Source of the DNA: an uncultured Eubacteriales bacterium
GTDB lineage: Bacteria > Bacillota > Clostridia > Oscillospirales > CAG-382
Direction: 5' to 3'
DNA length: 18,661 nt
NCBI GenBank assembly: GCA_934444485.1
Contig: CAKSCN010000028.1
Coordinates: 1 to 18,661 of the forward strand
Under the pieces are notes generated by a model. The model had not been told where the DNA came from and did no database searches. It saw nothing but the letters and a program-made list of their open reading frames with translations. The translations under genes and the position numbers were made by a program. This document shows positions 1 to 6,149 of the stretch, piece by piece (position 1 is the stretch's first letter; every line of letters begins with the position of its first letter).

Positions 1-2134
1 CCTCAGGTATGAGTTCATAATTCATGAGAGCCTGCTTTACCGCATCGGGATTTGCTCCCACCTTATCCATCTTATTGATAGCGACGATTATTGAAACGCC
101 CGCCGCCTTTGCGTGGTTAATTGCCTCAACCGTCTGCGGCATTATACCGTCGTCTGCGGCAACCACGAGTATTGCGATATCGGTCGCCTGCGCACCTCTT
201 GCACGCATTGCGGTAAACGCCTCATGACCGGGAGTATCGAGGAATGTAATTTCCTTTTCGCCAACCTTTACTCTGTAAGCACCAATGTGCTGCGTGATGC
301 CGCCGGCTTCTCCTGCGGTTACGTGCGTGTGGCGTATTGCGTCAAGGAGCGAGGTCTTACCGTGGTCAACGTGTCCCATGACGACGACGACCGGGCTTCT
401 TTCCTCGAGATCCTCGGGCTTGTCCTCTTCCTCGGCAAAGAGCTTTTCCTCAATCGTGACAACGACCTCTTTCTCCGCAGTTATGCCCATTTCGTCCGCC
501 ACAAGGTAAGCCGTGTCGAAGTCTACCGTCTTTGTTGCGCCGACAGCGTCCATTCCGAGACCCATCATGAGAAGCTTCTTTATAACTTCGCCGGTCGTAA
601 TTTTAAGTGCCGCCGCAAGGTCGGAGATCATAATCTGCTCGGGGAGAATAACTGGACCCGTAAACTTCTTCACGTTCTCGTTTTCGACAGGCTTGCCCTT
701 TGCACCCTTCTTGCCCTTGCCCTTGAAGTTGTTCTTCTGGAACTTTCCGGCAGTGGGAGCAATTTCACGTGCAGCAGATTCGTTTCTGTTTATTCTGCCG
801 TTTGCACCTCTTGCGCCTGCGCTCTTCTTTATCTTTACCTCGGTATCCTCATCGGAAACCGCCGCTTCACCGGCGAGACGGTCAAACTTATCGTCGTACT
901 TGGAGAGGTCAATCTCACGTGCTCTTATGTCGACGAGTCTCGTTCCGTCCTCCGTCACCGTTGCGAGAGTGCTGTTCTCTGCGGAAGCTCCGTTTTCGCT
1001 CTTATAGCGGCTTCTTGCACGTCCGTCCTTGTCGTATATCGGGCGAATACTCGGCTGGCGAACCGACTGAGAGTCGTAATCGTCGTCCTTTCCGCCGCCG
1101 GGACGGAAGCCGTTCTTGTTCTGCGGTTTTCCCGCACTGCTCTTCTGACCGAATGCCGGTTTGTCGAAGCCGCCGAATCTTGCGCCGGAGTTCTGAGGTC
1201 TGTCAAAGCCGCCCTGCGCACCGTTTGCATTTGCGCCGTAAGGTTTTCTGTCTCCGTAGCCGCCCTGCTGAGAGTTGCCGTCATAGGGCTTTCTGTCACC
1301 GAAAGTGCGCTGTCCGTCGTAGGGCTTCTTATCGCCGAAGCTTCTCTGACCGTCGTAGGGCTTCTTATCGCCGAAGGTGCGCTGTCCGTCATAGGGCTTC
1401 TTGTCGCCGAAAGTGCGCTGTCCGTCGTAGGGCTTCTTGTCACCGAAGCTTCTCTGACCGTCATAGGGCTTTCTGTCGCCGAAGCTTCTCTGTTCACCGT
1501 AGGGCTTTCTGTCGCCGTTTCCTCTGTTGTCAGAGGTTCTGCCGGTAAATCCGCCGTTACGGTTGCGGTCAAACGAGGTCTGTGCGGCAGGCTTATCGGT
1601 TGTTCTGCTCATCTCGGGCTTTGCCTTGGTCTCCGTCTGCTGTGCGTGTACGCTCTCCGCAGGCTTGGACTCGGGCTTGGCTTCAACCTTGGTCTCGCTC
1701 TTAGGCTCGGGCTTTACCTCGACCTTTTCGGCTTTCTCGACCTTTTCCGGTGCTTCTGCGGTTTCGGTCTTTGCCGCCGGCTTTGTTTCTTCCTTAACGG
1801 CAGTCTTTGCCGCCTTATCGGAGGGTGCTTCCGCTGCCTTTGCAGCCGCTTTTTCTTCGGACTTTGCCGCTTTCGCTTCAGCAGTCTCGACCGTCTTCTT
1901 CTCGGCAGGCTCGGGCTTTTTGCGGTTCCAGAATGCCGCAAGCTCTTCGTTGGATGCTTCATTCTTCTTGGTTATGCTTTCGAGAAACACATTCATCTCG
2001 TGCTTTTCGAGGGTGGCGGTGTGCGTCTTTCCGGTGACACCGTTCTCCTCAAGTATATCTATTACCTCTTTATTCTTGAGCTTGAAGTTCTTGGCAAGCT
2101 CGCTGATCTTTGTTCCGGTATTCTTTTGTGCCAT
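1..2134 (-). CDS. infB: Translation initiation factor IF-2, partial (C-terminus beyond window)
   Basis: IF2 is the GTPase that places initiator fMet-tRNA on the 30S subunit and drives subunit joining. The visible 711 codons read, in order: an N-terminal IF2_N helical domain (residues about 1-55); a Lys/Glu/Ala/Pro-rich low-complexity stretch (about 75-170); a Gly-Asp-Arg-Lys-Pro-Tyr tandem repeat region (about 206-300); more disordered basic sequence; a second IF2_N domain (about 494-555); and the GTPase domain. The GTPase motifs are all present: G1 GHVDHGKT at residues 587-594 (353-376), G3 DTPGHE at 633-638 (221-238) and G4 NKMD at 687-690 (65-76). Domain II, III and the fMet-tRNA-binding C-terminus lie left of base 1. 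The start at 2134 follows an AAAGGAA ribosome binding site. It is the last visible gene of the rimP operon, 61 nt after ylxQ. The part before G1 (about 586 residues) is far longer than in typical Bacillota IF2, where it is roughly 200-250. Confidence 0.97.
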   Translation of the reverse strand, partial: MAQKNTGTKISELAKNFKLKNKEVIDILEENGVTGKTHTATLEKHEMNVFLESITKKNEASNEELAAFWNRKKPEPAEKKTVETAEAKAAKSEEKAAAKAAEAPSDKAAKTAVKEETKPAAKTETAEAPEKVEKAEKVEVKPEPKSETKVEAKPESKPAESVHAQQTETKAKPEMSRTTDKPAAQTSFDRNRNGGFTGRTSDNRGNGDRKPYGEQRSFGDRKPYDGQRSFGDKKPYDGQRTFGDKKPYDGQRTFGDKKPYDGQRSFGDKKPYDGQRTFGDRKPYDGNSQQGGYGDRKPYGANANGAQGGFDRPQNSGARFGGFDKPAFGQKSSAGKPQNKNGFRPGGGKDDDYDSQSVRQPSIRPIYDKDGRARSRYKSENGASAENSTLATVTEDGTRLVDIRAREIDLSKYDDKFDRLAGEAAVSDEDTEVKIKKSAGARGANGRINRNESAAREIAPTAGKFQKNNFKGKGKKGAKGKPVENENVKKFTGPVILPEQIMISDLAAALKITTGEVIKKLLMMGLGMDAVGATKTVDFDTAYLVADEMGITAEKEVVVTIEEKLFAEEEDKPEDLEERSPVVVVMGHVDHGKTSLLDAIRHTHVTAGEAGGITQHIGAYRVKVGEKEITFLDTPGHEAFTAMRARGAQATDIAILVVAADDGIMPQTVEAINHAKAAGVSIIVAINKMDKVGANPDAVKQALMNYELIPE
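1301..1516 (-). repeat. Six in-frame 36-bp tandem repeats inside infB
   Basis: Six uninterrupted 36-bp units encode the 12-residue consensus GD[RK]KPY[DG][GE]QR[ST]F. Two diverged copies of GDRKPY continue to about base 1238. Units differ mostly at synonymous positions and at the R/K and S/T sites, so the array is under protein-level constraint or is not very recent. It lies in the disordered linker between the two IF2_N domains. Confidence 0.95.
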
Positions 2135-2195
2135 ATATTAGACCATTCCTTTCGTAGACGTTGACGGCTGTTTGGAGTGTTATTCCGCCCATCTG

Positions 2196-2576
2196 TTACA
2201 GCATGGGATTCTGCTTCTCCGAACCCAAAAGCTTATATATAATGTCGGCAAAGCCTTTTTCGGTTATAACCGCACAAGAAACAAAGGACTTTTTGCCGAG
2301 TCGGTCCGACATTTCGGACATTGTTACGGGCATTGCCACATAGGGGATGTCGCTTTTATCGAAGGCGTAGGAAAGCTCTCGCTTGGCGTTGTCCGAGATA
2401 TCCTTCGGGAAGAACGCCATAACCGCTTTCCCTTTCTTCATCTGCTCAATGCAAAGCTCTCTGCCGCAGACAAACTTTCCGGCTTTTGCGGCGAACCCCA
2501 TCGCTCCGAAAATTTTATCGATGCAGACTCCGAGCGAATCAGAGTCAAGCGGCAGTGATATTTCTCTGTCAGCCAT
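2196..2576 (-). CDS. ylxQ: L7Ae/L30e-family RNA-binding protein YlxQ
   Basis: A 126-residue member of the ribosomal L7Ae/L30e/S12e/Gadd45 family. Relatives of YlxQ bind kink-turn RNA; the cellular role is not firmly established. The recognisable core starts near residue 22 with a segment resembling the family pattern G-x-A-x-x-A-G-K-x-x-x-G (MGFAAKAGKFVCGREL), followed by a helix and the strand KAVMAFFPKDISDNAK. It is a little longer than the usual ~100 residues because of about 20 extra N-terminal residues. The start at 2576 overlaps the ylxR stop by 8 nt, which suggests translational coupling; an AAAAGGAAG sequence abuts the start codon. The position between ylxR and infB is the classic Bacillota order and supports the name. 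Confidence 0.88.
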   Translation of the reverse strand: MADREISLPLDSDSLGVCIDKIFGAMGFAAKAGKFVCGRELCIEQMKKGKAVMAFFPKDISDNAKRELSYAFDKSDIPYVAMPVTMSEMSDRLGKKSFVSCAVITEKGFADIIYKLLGSEKQNPML

Positions 2577-2853
2577 CTTCCTTTTCCGCCTGCCTTTCGC
2601 TCATCACCTTTTCCGCTTCGAGGTAAACCTCCTCCGGAATATGTACTTCGAGAACCGTTTCGAGTCTCTTTGACTTTTTCACTCTCTCAAAGCACTTAGG
2701 CTCGGAGCAGATATATACTCCTCTGCCGGGAAGTTTTCCGACGCTGTCAACCGAAACCTCCCCCTCGGGAGAACGCACTATTCTCAAAAGCTCGTTCTTC
2801 GGAAGTTTTCGGTTACATCCCATGCATTTTCTTTCGGGTATTTTCTTTGCCAT
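2569..2853 (-). CDS. ylxR: YlxR/RnpM family RNA-binding protein (DUF448)
   Basis: A 94-residue DUF448 protein. In other Bacillota the family (renamed RnpM) has been reported to bind RNase P RNA and modulate its activity. Sequence signs are the N-terminal ERKCMGCNR segment with C10 and C13, the diagnostic GRGVYIC stretch (residues 43-49) followed by C54, and the basic helix RVKKSKRLE. An in-frame ATG further upstream (2874) would add seven residues. The start at 2853 is preferred because GGGGGGAG sits just upstream at normal spacing and family members begin with a short basic tail before ERKC. The gene lies 38 nt after nusA and overlaps ylxQ by 8 nt. Confidence 0.92.
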   Translation of the reverse strand: MAKKIPERKCMGCNRKLPKNELLRIVRSPEGEVSVDSVGKLPGRGVYICSEPKCFERVKKSKRLETVLEVHIPEEVYLEAEKVMSERQAEKEDG

Positions 2854-2891
2854 TTTTCCGCTCCCCCCATGCATTGTTACTGATGCGTTTT

Positions 2892-4301
2892 TCAGTCGTC
2901 AATATCGATTTCAGCTTCTCTTGCCTTTTTGAGAGCCTCCGCAAGCTTACCGCCCATGAGCGTATTGGCTTCGGCTCTTCCCTCGATTATATCGTTGAGT
3001 GCCTCGGCACGTGCCTGTTCCGCACTCTTTATGTCAATCTTGCATCCGGTGAGGCGTGCCGCAAGACTTACGTTCTGACCCTTCTTGCCTATGGCGAGGG
3101 AGAGCTGATCGTCGTCCACGAGAACTCTGTAGGACTTCGGTGCAACCTCGGTCACGGAAACAACGGTTGCGGGAGAAAGCGCCGCCTTGATGAATTCCTC
3201 GGGAATGTCGCTGTACTTGACGATATCTATCTTCTCTCCGCCGATTTCCTTTGCGATATTATTCTTTCTTATTCCTTTCGGACCGATACAGGAACCTATT
3301 GCGTCAACGTTTTCGTCTCTCGAATATACGGCGATTTTCGTTCTCGAACCGGCTTCTCTCGAAACGGATTTTATGATAACCGTGCCGTCCTGAATTTCGG
3401 GTACTTCAAGCTCGAAGAGTCTCTTTACAAGTCCGGGGTGAGTTCTCGAAAGAACGACCGCAGGTCCTCTCGCTTCTTTGTCCTTCTTGACCTCGAGGAC
3501 ATACACACGTATGATTTCTCCCTCGGTGAAGGTTTCTCCGGGAATCTGCTCCTTCTTCTGGAGGCATACGACGTTCTTGCCTATTTCGAGGATTGCGTCG
3601 CCGTTTATGGGGTTTATTCTCGAAACGGTTGCGGTTACAAGCTCGTCCTTCTTGTCCTCGTACTCCTTGATGATAAGTCCCTTCTCGGCTTCTCTTATGC
3701 CCTGGATTATCACCTGCTTTGCAGCTACTGCCGCCATTCTGCCGAAGTCGTCCTTGGGCTTTATTTCTACCTCGACGCTGTCGCCGAGCTTGTATCTCTT
3801 GTTCTTTCTGTGAGCTTCCTCGAGAGTGATGTGGAGTGCCGGGTTGAACTTGGATCTCGGGAGCTTCTTTGCCTCAATTTCGGCAATATTGTCGGTGTCG
3901 TAAAGAATACCCATGGAGTCGGTGTCGTCGATTTCTATTACGGGCTTCTTCTCCTCCTCGGGCTCTTCTGCGGCTGTTTCATCGGCTTCTTCGGCGTCCG
4001 CAGCTTCCTCACCCTCACCTGCCTCGGTCTTCTCGGTCTTCTCGGTCTTCTCGGTCTCTGTCTTCTCGGGTTCGGTGTCTTCCTTCATGTTCTCTGCGTT
4101 GGGGTCAACAACCGTGAGTATTCTGAACACCTTTATCTCGTTCTTGTCGGGGTCGAGAACGACTCTCACGTTGTTGCAATTGTAATGCTTCTTGACTCCT
4201 GCCTGGAGAGCCGCTTCGATTCTCTCGAGCATATAGTCAGCCGGTATGCCTTTTTCTTTTTCGAGAGCTCTTATGGCTCTGAAAAGCTCTGTGTTCTGCA
4301 T
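2892..4301 (-). CDS. nusA: Transcription termination/antitermination factor NusA with an acidic insertion
   Basis: NusA binds RNA polymerase and nascent RNA and controls pausing, intrinsic termination and antitermination. The 469-residue protein shows the N-terminal polymerase-binding domain (residues 1-67, resuming about 156-205), the S1 domain (about 215-283), KH1 with GPKG at 340-343 and KH2 with GKKG at 405-408, followed by LAARLTG. No C-terminal acidic repeats are present, as usual for Bacillota. The family is commonly 350-400 residues. The excess here is an insertion of about 85 residues (68-155) splitting the N-terminal domain; its first ~60 residues are mostly Glu, Asp, Ala, Thr and Lys, with four KTE tandem triplets. 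The start at 4301 has GGAGG ten bases upstream. It lies 32 nt after rimP and 38 nt before ylxR. Confidence 0.97.
   Translation of the reverse strand: MQNTELFRAIRALEKEKGIPADYMLERIEAALQAGVKKHYNCNNVRVVLDPDKNEIKVFRILTVVDPNAENMKEDTEPEKTETEKTEKTEKTEAGEGEEAADAEEADETAAEEPEEEKKPVIEIDDTDSMGILYDTDNIAEIEAKKLPRSKFNPALHITLEEAHRKNKRYKLGDSVEVEIKPKDDFGRMAAVAAKQVIIQGIREAEKGLIIKEYEDKKDELVTATVSRINPINGDAILEIGKNVVCLQKKEQIPGETFTEGEIIRVYVLEVKKDKEARGPAVVLSRTHPGLVKRLFELEVPEIQDGTVIIKSVSREAGSRTKIAVYSRDENVDAIGSCIGPKGIRKNNIAKEIGGEKIDIVKYSDIPEEFIKAALSPATVVSVTEVAPKSYRVLVDDDQLSLAIGKKGQNVSLAARLTGCKIDIKSAEQARAEALNDIIEGRAEANTLMGGKLAEALKKAREAEIDIDD
4023..4058 (-). repeat. Four 9-bp tandem repeats (Lys-Thr-Glu) in nusA
   Basis: Four adjacent 9-bp units (CTCGGTCTT on the plus strand, last unit one base different) encode KTE repeats inside the acidic insertion of NusA. 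The near-perfect nucleotide identity points to slippage-type expansion. Confidence 0.9.
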
Positions 4302-4333
4302 TTTATCATATCCTCCGTAAAATTATTACTTAA

Positions 4334-4834
4334 TCAAAAGTCGGCAACCGTCGAAATTTTGGCGATGAGCTTTCTCTCGAGCGTGTACTCGTTTTCGCCC
4401 TCTTTCAATACTATGCCGTTTCCGTCCTCGGAGATACCGCAAAGCGTTGCAGTGAACTGCTTTCTTCCGTCGAGCGGAGCATAGAGCTTTACGGCAACCT
4501 CGCTTCCGACAAAAGCCGCAATGTGGGCGTCTGTCTTAAGCTCACGCTCAAGTCCCGGAGACGAAATTTCAAGGTAATAGCTGTCCTTTATGGGGTCTGC
4601 CTCTTCGATAATCGGATCTACCGCATCGTTTACCATTTCGCAGTCGTCGAGGCTTATGCCGTCGGGCTTGTCGATATAGATAACGAGGCTCTTTTCTCCG
4701 CCCTCTTTCACGATATCGACGTCCCAGAGCGTACAGCCGCATCCTTCAACCGCATCTCTTACCAAATCGGCTATGCGTGCCGTCAGGCTTCCGCCGGTGC
4801 GTTTGTTTTCTTTTTCGTTGTCGGTCTTACTCAT
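4334..4834 (-). CDS. rimP: Ribosome maturation factor RimP
   Basis: RimP assists 30S subunit maturation. The 166-residue product (typical family size ~150-165) contains the N-terminal alpha/beta domain with CTLWDVDIVKEGGEKSLVIYID (split here as CTLWDVDIV and KSLVIYID), the conserved LEISSPGLERELK stretch, and a C-terminal SH3-like barrel ending near LIAKISTVADF. A longer reading starting at 4867 is possible. The ATG at 4834 is preferred because GGAAAGGA lies five bases upstream, while the longer start has no such site. It is the first gene of the operon, about 85 nt downstream of the predicted transcription start, and is followed by nusA after 32 nt, the standard order. Confidence 0.94.
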   Translation of the reverse strand: MSKTDNEKENKRTGGSLTARIADLVRDAVEGCGCTLWDVDIVKEGGEKSLVIYIDKPDGISLDDCEMVNDAVDPIIEEADPIKDSYYLEISSPGLERELKTDAHIAAFVGSEVAVKLYAPLDGRKQFTATLCGISEDGNGIVLKEGENEYTLERKLIAKISTVADF

Positions 4835-4873
4835 CTGCGTCCTTTCCGGAGATAACTCTCCAAACAAAACTCA

Positions 4874-4901
4874 GAAGAGCGACCGTTGCCGACCGCTCTT
4901 C
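4874..4901 (-). promoter_or_regulatory. Leader hairpin of the rimP-nusA operon (attenuator-like)
   Basis: On the minus strand the arms GAAGAGCGGUCG and CGGUCGCUCUUC form a 12-bp stem (two G-U pairs) capped by a GCAA (GNRA) tetraloop. It is followed by the U-rich tract UGAGUUUUGUUU before the rimP ribosome binding site. It lies about 20-45 nt into the transcript predicted from the promoter at 4926-4953. The shape fits an intrinsic terminator or attenuator upstream of the operon; the U tract is interrupted, so readthrough would be expected. Regulation by NusA itself is an inference. Confidence 0.65.
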
Positions 4902-4925
4902 ACTACTCCTTATACTTATGGGTAT

Positions 4926-4953
4926 ATTATACCACGTTTTGCGGAAAATTCAA
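4926..4953 (-). promoter_or_regulatory. Sigma-A promoter of the rimP operon
   Basis: The minus strand reads TTGAAT (4953-4948), a 16-bp spacer, and a perfect TATAAT (4931-4926) preceded by TG at the extended -10 position. The predicted start is near 4919, giving an ~85-nt leader before the rimP ATG. Confidence 0.8.
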
Positions 4954-5006
4954 GTGCTTTGGATATGTATTTACGATTTGTTAGAAATTTTGATACAATT
5001 CGCAGT

Positions 5007-5049
5007 GCTTAAAATAAGCAACACGGAGGCACTCACACAGAATGCCCCC
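5007..5049 (-). terminator. Candidate terminator after the DUF1540 gene
   Basis: On the minus strand GGGGGCA (5049-5043) pairs with TGCCTCC (5031-5025) across an 11-nt loop (one G-U). A second small hairpin (GCTTA/TAAGC around TTT, 5019-5007) follows and supplies a T-rich tract. It lies ~50 nt after the DUF1540 stop and before the rimP promoter. The U run is weak, so some readthrough is likely. Confidence 0.45.
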
Positions 5050-5098
5050 GATTATACTCGACGGTTAGTCTTTCACAGAGGAAAACCCTCCGCAAAAG

Positions 5099-5422
5099 TT
5101 ATCTATTTGTAAATGTTTCGCATCTTGTTTCGCTGCAGTTGCAAGCGTAGCAGGTACCGACATCAATACCGTCTGCGGTGCAGGCGTTGCCGCTGTTATA
5201 CTTGCACTCCGTAGCGGAGCATTCGATTTCGCTGTCCGAGCAGGGACATGTGCTGTCGCAAGCGGCGGAGTTTGTGAGGGAATTTACCTTATCGGAAAAG
5301 CTTGCGCATTCGGTATCCTCGTAGCTGTCCGCATTTTCACCGTCTACGCTTATTGCAGTACGGCAGCAGCCTCTGTCGCAGTTATAGATGCACTTTACGG
5401 CATCGCATGAAATGTTAGGCAT
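5099..5422 (-). CDS. Cysteine-rich protein with two DUF1540 modules
   Basis: A 107-residue protein with 16 cysteines (6, 11, 15, 19, 20, 39, 55, 59, 61, 68, 73, 81, 91, 94, 96, 101). The N-terminal module begins with the family-typical ISCDAVKCIYN and closes with DTECASF. The second (about 66-104) repeats the pattern as ECSATECKYN and closes with ETRCETF. DUF1540 proteins are common in Clostridia and have no established function; the Cys spacing suggests metal binding, which is inference. No signal peptide or membrane segment is visible. The start at 5422 has AAAGGAA upstream. It lies 75 nt after the SLOG gene on the same strand and may be co-transcribed with it. Confidence 0.88.
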   Translation of the reverse strand: MPNISCDAVKCIYNCDRGCCRTAISVDGENADSYEDTECASFSDKVNSLTNSAACDSTCPCSDSEIECSATECKYNSGNACTADGIDVGTCYACNCSETRCETFTNR

Positions 5423-5497
5423 AATATCATTCCTTTCATCATTCTTTGCAAAGCTCTGAACGCTGTTGCAATGATAGTATGCTCACAATTCCGTTTT

Positions 5498-6001
5498 TCA
5501 TTCAGTTTGTTTTTTGTTTTCAAATAAATTGACGACGTACAGTCCGTTATCCCGACACTTTTCCACGGTATAGCGTGTTCCGCCGGGGTGTCCGCTGTAG
5601 AAAGCGATGCAAGCGGAGCTCATATCGACCATGAGGTCATTGCGCTCGTGCATACAGCCGGGAGTGTGGGTATCATGCAGCACGATCACTTCGTCGCAGG
5701 CTTTCTTCACTCTTTCATACACGGCACGCTGAGTAAAGTTCCAGCGCTCGTCCTGATTTGCGCACGGAACGGCAAGAACAAGCTTCATATCGTCGTAAAC
5801 GCTTCTCAGCCCTATAACGGTAAGCTCCGCAAGCGTGTCGAAGCCTATTGCACCGCCGCCGACAAAGGTTCTGTACCCTCTTTCGTACATTTCGAGGACA
5901 GCGTCCTTCACTTTAAGCGAAAGTGACTCCTTCGCCTCGTTCGGTATCACCCTGTGACCGGTGAAGCAACAGGTTCTGTCCTTATTATAGTTACCTTTCA
6001 T
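5498..6001 (-). CDS. SLOG-fold DUF1273/YpsA-like protein
   Basis: A 167-residue protein of the SLOG superfamily, Rossmann-like folds related to DprA and lysine-decarboxylase-like proteins that bind nucleotide-type ligands. Visible signatures are the N-terminal strand and turn CCFTGHR (residues 11-17), the glycine-rich GGGAIGFDTLAE (48-59), the strand LVLAVPC (about 74-80), the segment MHERNDLMVD, and the C-terminal GGTRYTVEKCRDNG. Its ligand and role are unknown. The start at 6001 has AGGAG six bases upstream. It has its own extended -10 promoter at 6033-6061 and reads toward the DUF1540 gene. It is probably independent of the giant gene, which ends in a terminator upstream of it. Confidence 0.85.
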   Translation of the reverse strand: MKGNYNKDRTCCFTGHRVIPNEAKESLSLKVKDAVLEMYERGYRTFVGGGAIGFDTLAELTVIGLRSVYDDMKLVLAVPCANQDERWNFTQRAVYERVKKACDEVIVLHDTHTPGCMHERNDLMVDMSSACIAFYSGHPGGTRYTVEKCRDNGLYVVNLFENKKQTE

Positions 6002-6032
6002 AGCCGCTCCTGTTGATTGTATTTACAGTAGA

Positions 6033-6061
6033 ATTATATCACCCGGACGGTACGATAAACA
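6033..6061 (-). promoter_or_regulatory. Extended -10 promoter of the SLOG gene
   Basis: The minus strand has a perfect TATAAT (6038-6033) preceded by TG in the extended -10 position. The corresponding -35 (TGTTTA, 6061-6056, 17-bp spacer) is poor. Its position ~35 nt before the SLOG start fits. Confidence 0.6.
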
Positions 6062-6080
6062 GTACCTCAGCAATACTTTT

Positions 6081-6114
6081 GCAAAGAAACACCGAGCCCG
6101 GGGAACGGACTCGG
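6081..6114 (-). terminator. Intrinsic terminator of the giant secreted-protein gene
   Basis: On the minus strand CCGAGTCCG (6114-6106) pairs over nine positions (one G-U) with CGGGCTCGG (6100-6092) around a 5-nt loop, followed by a T-rich TGTTTCTTT tail. It lies about 36 nt after the stop codon at 6150. Confidence 0.8.
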
Positions 6115-6149
6115 CATCACTTACTTTTGATTTACCTTTCGGTCAAGTC

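Noticed and set aside
1238..1516. 36-bp repeats resembling CRISPR-length repeats
   Set aside because: They are contiguous with no spacers, are in frame with infB and encode a regular 12-residue unit.
113..2164. 683-codon plus-strand frame opposite infB with a repetitive hydrophobic translation
   Set aside because: It is the antisense reading of the infB repeats; the minus strand encodes an unmistakable IF2 GTPase.
5444..5453. Perfect 10-bp palindrome CTTTGCAAAG upstream of the DUF1540 gene
   Set aside because: It is short, isolated and without a promoter of recognisable quality around it; chance occurrence is likely.
5099..6001. The SLOG plus DUF1540 pair as a possible defence system
   Set aside because: SLOG domains occur in some defence systems, but there is no effector, toxin, transmembrane or nuclease partner here and the flanks are housekeeping genes.
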